Position numbers and translations under genes: made by a program. A stretch of 8,374 bases of DNA. Origin: Pseudomonas sp. GTDB lineage: Bacteria > Pseudomonadota > Gammaproteobacteria > Pseudomonadales > Pseudomonadaceae. Each line of letters opens with the position of its first letter. The stretch's first letter is position 1. The notes under the pieces were generated by a model. The model ran no database searches. It was not told the DNA's origin and saw only the letters and a list, made by a program, of their open reading frames with translations. The stretch is taken from assembly GCA_007117785.1 (NCBI GenBank), contig SKFV01000182.1:1-8374 (forward strand), read 5' to 3'. Below, piece after piece: positions 1-7,500 of this stretch.

Positions 1-262
1 CGCTGCCTTTGACGAATTGATCAAGACCCTGCGCGATGCCCTGGGCCTCAGCGTATTTCTGGTCACCCATGACCTGGATACCCTGTACGCCATCTGTGAC
101 CGGGTGGCCGTACTGTCCGAGCGCAAGGTGCTGGTCGCCGATCGCCTGGATCGGGTAGCTGCCACCGACAATGCCTGGATTCAGGACTATTTCAATGGCC
201 CGCGTGGCCGTGCGGCAGCGAAAACCGCTGGCGACAATGCGACTTCGGAGGTATCCGCCTGA
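1..262 (+). CDS. ABC transporter ATP-binding protein, MlaF-like (3' part only)
   Basis: This is the C-terminal 86 residues of an ABC ATPase of the MlaF type, the cytoplasmic motor of an MCE lipid transporter. The frame is open from the window edge (first full codon at position 2), so the true start, Walker A, signature and Walker B lie upstream. Visible parts are the helix after the D-loop (AAFDELIKTLRDALGL), the beta strand VFLVTHD carrying the H-loop histidine (codon 68-70), and the usual ABC end (DRVAVLSERKVLVAD). A polar, Ala-rich tail follows. The stop (TGA 260-262) shares one base with the ATG of the next gene, an MCE protein. That coupling is the main reason to call it MlaF-like rather than a generic ABC ATPase. 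A TTG at 17 is only an internal leucine. The family is confident; which MCE system it belongs to is inferred from context. Confidence 0.88.
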   Translation, partial: AAFDELIKTLRDALGLSVFLVTHDLDTLYAICDRVAVLSERKVLVADRLDRVAATDNAWIQDYFNGPRGRAAAKTAGDNATSEVSA

Positions 263-1200
263 TGGAAACCCGTGCCCACCACATCGTCATCGGTTTGTTT
301 ACCGTGCTCGGTGCTCTCGCTGCCATTGCCTTTGCTATCTGGCTGAGCAACAGCAGCACCCAGCGCGAACAACAGTACTACACGGTGATCTTCAATGAAG
401 CGGTCACCGGTCTGTCACGCGGTAGTGCAGTGCAGTACAGCGGCATCCGCATCGGTGACATCAATGAACTGCGACTGGATGTCGACGACCCGCGCCGGGT
501 AATCGCCCGTATTCGGGTGGATGCGGACGTACCGATCAAGGTCGATACCCGGGCCCGGCTATCCTTTACCGGAATTACCGGCTCATCGGTCATCGAACTG
601 AGCCAGGGTGAGCCGGAAAGTCCGCGGCTGGTCAGCATGAACGGTGAAGAGCCAGTGATCATTGCGTCACCCTCGCCCATTTCCACGCTGCTGGCCAACG
701 GCGAAGATCTGGTCACCAATATCAATCAACTGGTCTCCAGTGCCCGCTCGATCTTTTCTGACGAGAACACGGCGAAGATCGGCGACACCCTGGAGTCCAT
801 CGAAAGGGCGACCAGCAGCATCGCTGGTCAGGGCGACAGCATGGCCGAACTGATCAGTGAGCTGACCCAGGTAACCCGTCAGGCGGGCGAAACACTGAGC
901 CACACCAGTGAGCTCATGGCCAGTGCCAACCACCTGCTGAATGAACAGGGCAAGCGCACGCTCGACGGTGCGGAAGAGGCACTGGAATCCATCGCCCGCA
1001 CCAGCATGGCGCTGGAAAAGATGGTCGATGACAATAGCGACGCCCTGAGCAGCGGCCTGCAAGGGCTGGCGCAACTGGAACCCGCCATCAATGAACTGCG
1101 CGGCAGCTTGACCTCATTACGCAGCATTACCCGTCGTCTTGATGACAACCCCAGTCGCTTCCTGCTCGGGCGCGACAGCCTGGAGGAGTTTGAACCATGA
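262..1200 (+). CDS. MCE-domain protein, MlaD-like with long helical tail
   Basis: This is the 312-residue substrate-binding/conduit subunit of an MCE ABC transporter, anchored in the inner membrane and facing the periplasm. Residues 8-28 form one N-terminal membrane helix. Residues about 39-117 form one MCE domain (VIFNEAVTGLSRGSAVQYSG, then GDI near 65-67, RIRVDADVPI, and the closing GITGSSVIELSQG). Residues about 140-292 are polar, helix-forming and rich in Ala, Ser, Glu and Leu. The protein ends with DNPSRFLLGRD, a tail I associate with this Pseudomonas-type family. E. coli MlaD is about 183 residues, so the C-terminal helix is much longer here and could form a periplasmic needle, as in other MCE proteins (inference). 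The start is supported by GGAGG at 247-251, 10 nt before the ATG, and by the 1-bp overlap with the ATPase gene. The likely cargo is phospholipid or another lipid, but the substrate cannot be read from sequence. Confidence 0.93.
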   Translation: METRAHHIVIGLFTVLGALAAIAFAIWLSNSSTQREQQYYTVIFNEAVTGLSRGSAVQYSGIRIGDINELRLDVDDPRRVIARIRVDADVPIKVDTRARLSFTGITGSSVIELSQGEPESPRLVSMNGEEPVIIASPSPISTLLANGEDLVTNINQLVSSARSIFSDENTAKIGDTLESIERATSSIAGQGDSMAELISELTQVTRQAGETLSHTSELMASANHLLNEQGKRTLDGAEEALESIARTSMALEKMVDDNSDALSSGLQGLAQLEPAINELRGSLTSLRSITRRLDDNPSRFLLGRDSLEEFEP

Positions 1201-1823
1201 GTCGTTTGCCCCGTTGGCTGGCCCCATTGACGCTTGCTACCGGCCTGTTGAGCCTGAGTGCCTGCTCGATCCTGCCGGAAGCCGAACCCATCAATGTCTA
1301 TCAGCTTCCCAGCGCACAGATCGAGCCGCTGACAAGGCCAGCTTTACCACTGGCACTGCGCATCAATACGCCCAGTGCCGGTTTTGCCCAGAGCAGCCCG
1401 CGGATGCTGGTCAATCCCGAAGGCAATCAGTTGAGCACCTACAAGGGTTCGCGCTGGAGCGACCCGGCCCCGGCATTGATGCGTGAGTATCTGGTACGCG
1501 CATTCAACGATGCAGGCCTGATGGCGGATGTAAATACTGACGAGCAGGCACTGCATGCCGACCTGCACCTGGGCAGCGAGTTACGCCGCTTTCAGGTGGT
1601 GTATCCAGATGGCCCGATCCGGGTAGTGATTGACTTCAAGGCACGCCTGGTTGACCCGGTCAGTCGGCGTACCCTGGCATCACATATCTTTCTGATCGAG
1701 CAGCCGTTGGATGATCCCCAGGTCACCGCCGTGGTAGAAGGCTTTGGTCAGGCTGCTCAACAGCTGGCTGACCAATTGCTGGCATGGAGCACCGAGCAAT
1801 TGCACCATTACCAGAATCAATAA
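1197..1823 (+). CDS. ABC-type transport auxiliary lipoprotein, PqiC/YmbA-like
   Basis: This is a 208-residue lipoprotein of the PqiC/YmbA (DUF330, ABC-type transport auxiliary) family. It begins with a signal peptide whose lipobox LSAC puts the lipidated cysteine at residue 23. The following Ser is not the inner-membrane retention Asp, so outer-membrane sorting is plausible. The mature domain carries the family-like segment YKGSRWSDPAPALMREYL (residues about 82-99), followed by alternating strands (HADLHLGSELRRFQVV, IRVVIDFKARLVD) and a C-terminal helix. In E. coli, PqiC is an outer-membrane lipoprotein that works with the MCE protein PqiB. By analogy this protein would receive the tip of the upstream MCE protein. 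The gene overlaps the MCE gene by 4 bp (ATGA) and has GGAGGAG at 1182-1188, 8 nt before the ATG, which fixes the start and implies translational coupling. Family assignment is by pattern recognition. Confidence 0.88.
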   Translation: MSRLPRWLAPLTLATGLLSLSACSILPEAEPINVYQLPSAQIEPLTRPALPLALRINTPSAGFAQSSPRMLVNPEGNQLSTYKGSRWSDPAPALMREYLVRAFNDAGLMADVNTDEQALHADLHLGSELRRFQVVYPDGPIRVVIDFKARLVDPVSRRTLASHIFLIEQPLDDPQVTAVVEGFGQAAQQLADQLLAWSTEQLHHYQNQ

Positions 1824-1841
1824 CGCGCAACGAGAATCGAT

Positions 1842-2993
1842 ATGTGGATGTTCTGGAGTGCTCTGAGTTTCAGTGCGGTTGTCTGCTATATCACGCTGCG
1901 CCTATATGGACATAACTGGATCGGTCTGCTGGCGAGCAGCTATCCACATATCGATCCCACCGCCCGCAGCCGAAATCTGATTGTCCCGTTTTTTCCACTG
2001 CGCGCACTGGCCATTCACAGTGACCTGGGTATTGGGGGTATCGAAGGCCTGCGCTTCAGCATCAAGCAGGTCAGTCTGTGGGATCGATTGGGTAACTGGT
2101 TGCGCTTGTCACGCCTCTATCCCGCAACGGCAGACAACAGCCATCAAGACTATATTCTGCTCTGTGATGCTCCGGCCCTGCGCTCAGCACTCCAGAGCTC
2201 AGCAGCGATTGCGGACTGCCTGACGCACCTGCGCCGCAGTTGCAACCCCTGCCGCGTATACCTGCATTCTTTGCATGTCAGTCCTCACCGCGTATGGATA
2301 CGGCTCAAACCCTTCAATTCACAACCCCTTGACGCTGCAGCCGCCGCCAAGCTGATCCCGCCTCTGCAGGCACTGCGTGATGCCATACAACAAGCAACCT
2401 ACGAGCTACCCGCCGAGGCCAGGCGTGACCGCATGATTCTGCGCGCCAGCCTGCTGAAAGCTGTCAGTTATAGCCTGTGCCTGCTGGCCTTCCCGGCAAT
2501 GCTCTACGTGAGCCAACAGGACTTCATTACCATGGATACACGCATTACCGATCACAGTGCACTGCCGCTGACCAACCTGCTGACACTGGTCCTGGTCATT
2601 GCTGCACTCATTCTTTTGCACGGTTCCAGCCGCCGACATCGCGTGCTGCCGGTGACCGTCCTGCTTGGCTGGCCGGCAGCGATCGTTACCCTCGGTAGCC
2701 TGGCACAACTCTATAACTACAACCCGGAGGTCAGCGGCAAACCGACGGCCATCAGCATCAGTGAAGTCAGGACAACAACCAACGATCAGGGCACAACGAG
2801 CTACAGCCTGATCCTTGAGAATTGGGTCAATCCGGCGCGCACCTTGCGGTTGGACATTCCCAGACGCTTCCATGATCAGCAGATTGCCGATCACGCGGCC
2901 AAGAGGATCACCCTTCAGGTGTATGAAGGCCGGCTGGGCGTGCCCTGGATGCCACGCAACCCGGCAGAGGGTTTCAGCCTGCATCTCGACTGA
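1842..2993 (+). CDS. unassigned four-TM membrane protein, C-terminal soluble domain
   Basis: I do not recognise this 383-residue protein. It has a membrane helix at about 4-21, a long basic and mixed segment at 22-204, three hydrophobic helices at about 205-224, 243-260 and 268-289, and a soluble C-terminal domain at 290-383. That domain has predicted beta strands (AISISEVRTT, SYSLILENWV, KRITLQVYEG) and ends near GRLGVPWMP. Its arrangement recalls DUF3592-type proteins, but this is only a resemblance. The RRHR between helices 3 and 4 suggests, by the positive-inside rule, a cytoplasmic 22-204 segment and a periplasmic C-terminal domain. A CxxC (Cys134, Cys137) lies in the long segment. The gene starts 18 bp after the lipoprotein gene on the same strand, so it is probably in the MCE operon. 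The Shine-Dalgarno is weak (CGAGA 1831-1835), and a second ATG at 1848 is an alternative start. Codon use resembles its neighbours, so the frame is real. Confidence 0.85.
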   Translation: MWMFWSALSFSAVVCYITLRLYGHNWIGLLASSYPHIDPTARSRNLIVPFFPLRALAIHSDLGIGGIEGLRFSIKQVSLWDRLGNWLRLSRLYPATADNSHQDYILLCDAPALRSALQSSAAIADCLTHLRRSCNPCRVYLHSLHVSPHRVWIRLKPFNSQPLDAAAAAKLIPPLQALRDAIQQATYELPAEARRDRMILRASLLKAVSYSLCLLAFPAMLYVSQQDFITMDTRITDHSALPLTNLLTLVLVIAALILLHGSSRRHRVLPVTVLLGWPAAIVTLGSLAQLYNYNPEVSGKPTAISISEVRTTTNDQGTTSYSLILENWVNPARTLRLDIPRRFHDQQIADHAAKRITLQVYEGRLGVPWMPRNPAEGFSLHLD

Positions 2994-3087
2994 GCGTCCC
3001 GTCCATGACTAGATGGGAACCCGGTGCAGGCCTGCACACAGCCGACATTGAGATGACTGCGCCACCAGCGGGACGCAACCGGTTGGC
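2994..3087. other. convergent intergenic region with nested inverted repeats
   Basis: This 94-bp gap separates the stops of two converging genes. It holds an 8-bp inverted repeat (GCGTCCCG 2994-3001 with CGGGACGC 3069-3076). Inside it are a small stem (CCAT 3003-3006 with ATGG 3013-3016) and a perfect 14-bp palindrome (3024-3037). A 10-bp palindrome CAACCGGTTG (3076-3085) overlaps the outer right arm. A strand made from either side could fold into a branched structure closed by the outer stem. No T-run follows any stem, so it is not a textbook intrinsic terminator. A role in ending or insulating converging transcription is inferred only from position. Confidence 0.6.
3024..3037. repeat. perfect 14-bp palindrome
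   Basis: The sequence GTGCAGGCCTGCAC is its own reverse complement. As RNA it could form a 5-bp stem with a GGCC tetraloop. It lies in the short gap between converging genes and may be a terminator stem or a protein-binding dyad. The palindrome is directly visible; its function is unknown. Confidence 0.7.
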
Positions 3088-3375
3088 TCAGTCTTCGAGT
3101 TCGACTTCAGTCGCAATATGGCGACCGTCGACATAATTGAAGTCCACCTCGACCTTTTGTCCAACGCGCAAATCCTCGAACTGGTTGAGCCCGTCATCAT
3201 AGTCCGTGTTTGCGGTGGTCTCGAAGCTGATTCCCTGAACCGTCAGCGTTCGGGCATCCGCATCAACCGCTTCAATAACCCCTTCGATATCATTTGCCTG
3301 TGCCTGCAGTGCGGCAAAGGCCAGAACACTCCCTGCAGCCAGGCGGGTCAGAATTGTGTTTCGCATCAAAGTCAT
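3088..3375 (-). CDS. small secreted acidic protein, DUF5666-like
   Basis: This is a 95-residue protein with a Sec signal peptide (basic MRNTILTR, hydrophobic AAGSVLAFAALQ, cleavage likely after AQA at residue 27). The mature part is about 68 residues and strongly acidic. Its pattern is GVIEAVDADARTLTVQG, then a strand and turn, then DLRVGQKVEVDF and DGRHIATEVEL. This matches the small OB-like DUF5666 fold as I know it: a G-x-I-x-A-x-D strand, a hydrophobic hairpin, and a 'L-x-V-G-x-x-V-x-V' segment. The function of that family is not established; a periplasmic location is expected. Two starts are possible, the ATG at 3373-3375 or the one at 3364-3366 (residue 4). Neither has a good Shine-Dalgarno, and the shorter form gives the more typical signal peptide. 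The gene is transcribed divergently from the RND operon and converges on the four-TM gene. No partner is adjacent on its own strand within the window. Confidence 0.8.
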   Translation of the reverse strand: MTLMRNTILTRLAAGSVLAFAALQAQANDIEGVIEAVDADARTLTVQGISFETTANTDYDDGLNQFEDLRVGQKVEVDFNYVDGRHIATEVELED

Positions 3376-3406
3376 CTTGTGTGAGTGGGTTCACCAGCAT
3401 AGACCG

Positions 3407-3432
3407 GGTACATCGAGTGAAAGTTCTGTACC
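3407..3432. repeat. dyad GGTACA-N14-TGTACC, possible operator
   Basis: A 6-bp perfect inverted repeat (GGTACA 3407-3412, TGTACC 3427-3432) lies in the divergent intergenic region, about 32 bp upstream of the small secreted gene. The spacing could suit a dimeric regulator. No regulator gene is present in the window, and an arm of this length can arise by chance, so the operator role is speculative. Confidence 0.35.
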
Positions 3433-3470
3433 TGCTTACACGCTGTGACGTTTTTATCCAGGCGCAAGCC

Positions 3471-3492
3471 GGTGTTGGAGTGCAGCAACACC
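3471..3492. repeat. 7-bp inverted repeat upstream of the efflux operon, possible operator
   Basis: GGTGTTG (3471-3477) and CAACACC (3486-3492) are perfect inverted arms around an 8-nt spacer, 47 bp before the adaptor ATG. That position suits an operator overlapping or just upstream of the efflux promoter. It could also fold as an RNA hairpin, but no T-run follows, which argues against a terminator. I could not identify convincing -35 and -10 boxes beside it. The nearest -10-like hexamer is TAGCAT at 3503-3508, without a good partner. Confidence 0.45.
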
Positions 3493-3539
3493 CCTAAGCA
3501 CGTAGCATAAAAGAATCAAAATTGCCGTCAGGATGATGC

Positions 3540-4586
3540 ATGCTCCGTTTTGCGTTTGCTCTGCTGATCGTCAGCAGCCTGCTTCTGACTGGCTGTAGCG
3601 ATACCGAACCCGCTACCAGTTCCCGCGACAATACCGCGACGCCTATCGCCGTCTGGACCCTTGAGCGACGTGAGCTGTCACGCCCGCTGCGTCTGTCCGC
3701 CACCGTCCAGCCCTATCAGCATGTGCATCTGGCCAGCCGCACCGCTGCGCAAGTCAGTGAAGTACGAGTGCGTGAAGGCGATCAGGTTGAACAAGGCGAA
3801 TTACTCGCCCGGCTGGATGTCAGTGAAGCTCGTGCTGAATTGCAGCGCGCCGTCGCCGAAGTCCGCTCGGCGCAACTGGATTTTGACCGCAGCCAGCAGC
3901 TGCGCGAACGCGGCATTGCCACCCGGGAAGAATTCCAGCGCGCCGAACTGGCACTGGACGTAGCACGCAGTCAACGCGATCTGTGGCAAGCTCGTGTTGC
4001 CTACGGCGACATCACCGCGCCGATCAGCGCCACCATCACTGCCCGGCATATCGAACCGGGCGAAGCCGTCGACCAGCAACAAACCCTGTTCGAACTGGCA
4101 GACATGCAGCAACTGGTGTTGCGTCCAGGCCTGTCCGAGCAGGACTTGCCGCTGTTGAACGTTGGCCAGACCATGCCCTTTACCCTGGATGCGCTGCCGG
4201 AACTGGGCCTGGAAGCCGAACTGACGCGACTATTTCCCGCAGCACGCAGCGGCAGCCGCCTGATTGAGATCGAGTTGCAGCTACCCGAAGACAGCTGGCA
4301 ACAAGGTGTACGCCCGGGCTACCTGGCCCGCATCGACACCCGCATCGACCGCCGTCCGGACACCCTGATAGTCCCGGCCCAGGCCATCGCTACGGACGCC
4401 GACGGAGACTATGTCTATCTCCTCGAAGACGACCAGCTTGAGCGTCGCGGCATCAGCGCTGGCATTACCCGTGGCCGCTGGCGCGAAATCACGGACGGAC
4501 TGAGCAGTGGCGACCGGATTCTGGCCAGCAATCCGCTGGATATGCGCAGCGGCGAACAGGTCGAGGTGGTCAGCGAGTATGAGTGA
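3540..4586 (+). CDS. RND efflux periplasmic adaptor (membrane fusion) lipoprotein
   Basis: This 348-residue adaptor of the HlyD/AcrA-type RND family links an inner-membrane RND pump to an outer-membrane channel. The signal peptide ends in the lipobox LTGC, giving lipidated Cys19. Domains in order are: first lipoyl half about 62-95 (HLASRTAAQVSEVRVREGDQ, then GELLARLD), a short alpha-hairpin about 96-152, second lipoyl half about 155-188 (GDITAPISATITARHIEPGE, with FELAD after it), beta-barrel about 190-270, and membrane-proximal domain about 275-345 (LIVPAQAI, YVYLLEDDQLERR, GLSSGDRIL). The length is normal for the family. AGGA at 3530-3533 lies 6 nt before the ATG. The stop codon lies inside the start region of the permease gene (8-bp overlap), so the two are translated together. 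The substrate is unknown. No outer-membrane factor or regulator is encoded beside it in the window. Confidence 0.95.
   Translation: MLRFAFALLIVSSLLLTGCSDTEPATSSRDNTATPIAVWTLERRELSRPLRLSATVQPYQHVHLASRTAAQVSEVRVREGDQVEQGELLARLDVSEARAELQRAVAEVRSAQLDFDRSQQLRERGIATREEFQRAELALDVARSQRDLWQARVAYGDITAPISATITARHIEPGEAVDQQQTLFELADMQQLVLRPGLSEQDLPLLNVGQTMPFTLDALPELGLEAELTRLFPAARSGSRLIEIELQLPEDSWQQGVRPGYLARIDTRIDRRPDTLIVPAQAIATDADGDYVYLLEDDQLERRGISAGITRGRWREITDGLSSGDRILASNPLDMRSGEQVEVVSEYE
4563..4569 (+). promoter_or_regulatory. ribosome binding site of the RND permease gene
   Basis: GAGGTGG lies 9 nt before the ATG at 4579, inside the end of the adaptor gene. It fixes the permease start at 4579 rather than the in-frame upstream ATG at 4507. 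Starting at 4507 would add 24 residues unlike the cytoplasmic N-terminus of RND pumps. Confidence 0.7.
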
Positions 4587-7500
4587 TTCGGGTACAGCGC
4601 GTGGCGGCCTCACCGGACTGGCCATCCAGCGCCCGGTCGGCACTCTGTCGCTGGCGGCGGTAGTACTGGTTATCGGCGCCTTCTTTTTTCGCGGCCTGCC
4701 CATCGACCTGCTGCCCTCAATCGACTACCCGCAAATCCGCGTGACGGTCAACTATCCCGGTGTCTCTGCTGAAGTACTGGAACAGCAGGTCACCCGGGTA
4801 CTGGAACGCAATCTGGCGGCAACGGAAAATCTGCGGCTGATTACCAGCAGGGTTCGCGATGGACGCACCGACGTAGACTTGACCTTTACCTTCGGCACCA
4901 ACCTGGATCTTGCCCTGCAGGACACCGCGCGAGGTCTGGAGCAAGCCCGCGCCCTGCTACCGGACATTGACCCGCCCCGGGTACGCAAATTCGACCCTGG
5001 GCAGCAAGCGGTCTGGCAAGGCGGATTCAGCTCCGCTGTGCGCACTGAGGCCGAGGTCAACGACTGGATCGAGAACACCCTGTTCCCGCAATTGATCGGG
5101 GTACCGGGGGTCGCTTCCGTCGAGGCTGCTGGCGGTATGGTGCGCGAGATCGAGGTTATTGTCGATCAACCGCGCCTGCATGCCTTGGGTATGAGCCTGG
5201 CCCAGGTGCGAGACGCCCTGGCCAACGCCAATCAGGACGTTGCCATTGGTCGTATCAGTTCGGAGCACTGGGATGTCGGGGCCAAAAGTGAAGGCTTTCT
5301 GACCTCGCTGGAGCAAATCGAACAGATTCGCCTGCCCCTGGCCGAGTCCACCGATGACCTGGGCAGTATTCGCCTGAGCGACCTGGCCGAAGTACGCGAC
5401 GGCCACCGGCGCCAGCGCGTATTTGCCCGACTGAATGGCAGCCCTGCCGCACAGGTATCTATCTACAAACAACCCGAAGCCAACACCGTGGCCGTTGCTG
5501 ACGACGTCAAAGCGCAACTGGAGCGTCTGGAACGTAGCGGCTTTATTCCGGATGACATTCGTTTTCAACCAACCAGCGACCCGACCTTTTTTATTCGTGG
5601 CGCCATTGCCAGTGTCGGCATGGCCGCCGTCTTTGGCGGCAGCCTGGCGATGCTGATGATCCTGTTGTTCCTCGGCAGCCTGCGCAAAGGTTTTGTCATT
5701 GGTCTGTCGATACCCATTGCGGTGATGGCCACCTTCAGTCTGATGGGCGCCAGCGGACTGACACTGAACATCATCAGCCTGGGTGGTCTGGCGCTGGGGG
5801 TCGGTCTTTTGCTGGACAATGCCATCGTGATGTTGGAAAACATCTCCCGACACCGGGAGGTGCTGGGCAAGTCAGCCCGCGATGCCGCCCATGACGGTGC
5901 CCGCGAAGTGGTCTCGGCAATTACTGCCGGCACCATGACCAATCTCGCCGCGGTATTGCCCTTTCTCTTGGTCAGTGGCGTTGCTGCACTGGTCTTCCGT
6001 GAAATGATCCTGACCATTGCCTTTGCCATTCTCGCTACCCTGGCGGCTGCCGTCACTCTGGTGCCCACTCTGGCTGCACTCTTGGGGAAGGCCAAGGCCC
6101 GCAGCGGTCTTGATCGCAGCCTGCCGGTGCGTCTGTTTGCCCGCCTGATTGATCGTCTGCGCCGTGGTTATCGATCCATCCTGCCAGGTGTATTGCGCTG
6201 GCGCTGGTTGGTCCTGGCCACCGCAGCTACCAGCCTGACCGCTGCCGCCTGGCTGTTTACCCAACTGGGCAACGAGTTTTTGCCACAACTGGATGATGGG
6301 GCGGTTTCGGTCCGCATCAGCATGCCGGCGGGCGCCTCGCTGGACGCTACCCGGGATGTCAGCCGCCAGGTCGAGCAACTGCTGCGCGAACGCGATCATG
6401 TTAACAATGTATTCAGCCTGACAGGTGGCGCGCTCTGGGGCGGTGTCATTACCGAACGGGCCGGCCAGGGGATTTTTCTCATTCAATTGACGCCCGCCAG
6501 CCAGCGTCCGGAGATGCCCGCCGGACAGTGGATCATCGACGCGCAACAGGCGGTACGTGAGCTGAAATTACCCGGTGTGCGGATTTCTGCCAGACCTCCG
6601 CAAATTCGCGGTCTGCGCTTTACCACCGGTGACAGCGACCTGGTTATCGGTATCAGCGGGCCTGATCTCGACACCCTGCAAGCGCTTGCAGCCGAGGTAC
6701 GCGAACGCCTGCGCGGCATCGATGGCCTGGAAGGACTGGATATGGCCGGCGAAGAATTCAGTCCGCAGCTGGAAATGCGCGTCGACCGCGACCGGGCCAG
6801 TGAATATGGCCTCAGTGTGCGCGAAGTCGGTGAAGCGATACGGGCAGCTGTGGATGGTGAGGTGGCCACCCGTTATGTCGATGGTAATCAGGAATACGAT
6901 GTGCGTGTGCGCCTGCCCTACGACCAGGTCGCAGAAGTGGACCAGCTCGGCAACCTGCAGCTTTTCCGTTATCAGGGTGAGCCTCTGCTGCTGCGTGACC
7001 TCGCCAGCCTTGAACCGGGCCAGGGCCCGGATACCATCGACCGGGAAAATCAGAGCCGCATTGTGCGCGTGGAAGGTGACATCAATACCCGCATCAATGA
7101 TGTTGGCAGCATCATGGCCGAGGTGGATGCCAGACTGGCTGATCTTGACCTGCCGGAGCGCTACAACCTGATCTATGGCGGGCAGTGGGAGACCATTCAG
7201 GATACCCAGCGCGAAGTTACCCTGGTGATGCTACTCGCCGGCTTTCTGGTATTTGTTGTGCTCGCCGTGCAATACGAGCGGCTGAGCAACCCGCTGGTCA
7301 TCATGACCGCTGCCCCGCTCGCCCTGGTGGGCGTCAGCTTGATGCTCTGGAGCACCGGCACACCGGTATCGGCACCGGTGCTGATCGGCCTGGTGCTGTT
7401 GATCGGCATTGTCGTCAACAATGCGATTTTGCTAGTGGAATATATCGAGCGTGGCCGACAACTGGAGGGGCTGGATGTGCGCAGCTCCATCATTGAGGCC

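Noticed and set aside
2406..2984. Minus-strand open frame opposite the unassigned four-TM gene (192 codons)
   Set aside because: I considered it as an alternative because the plus-strand protein is unassigned. The plus-strand frame has coherent membrane helices and operon spacing, while this one has a Gln/Cys/His-rich translation without structure.
3376..3539. Sigma70 promoters for the two divergent genes
   Set aside because: Only poor partial matches were found (for example TAGCAT at 3503-3508 without a good -35; CTTTCA with TATGCT on the minus strand). None is strong enough to list.
4507..4578. Upstream in-frame ATG extending the RND permease by 24 residues
   Set aside because: The extension overlaps the adaptor by 80 bp and reads as out-of-frame adaptor sequence. 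The ATG at 4579 has GAGGTGG 9 nt upstream and gives a normal short RND N-terminus.
4957..5853. Long open frame on the minus strand opposite the RND permease (298 codons)
   Set aside because: It lies wholly within the permease gene, its translation is Gln/His/Gly-rich with no recognisable domain, and it is what the codon bias of a GC-rich gene produces on the other strand.
5872..6546. Another minus-strand open frame opposite the permease (224 codons)
   Set aside because: It is fully covered by a convincing RND gene on the plus strand, with low-complexity composition and no domain or ribosome binding site.
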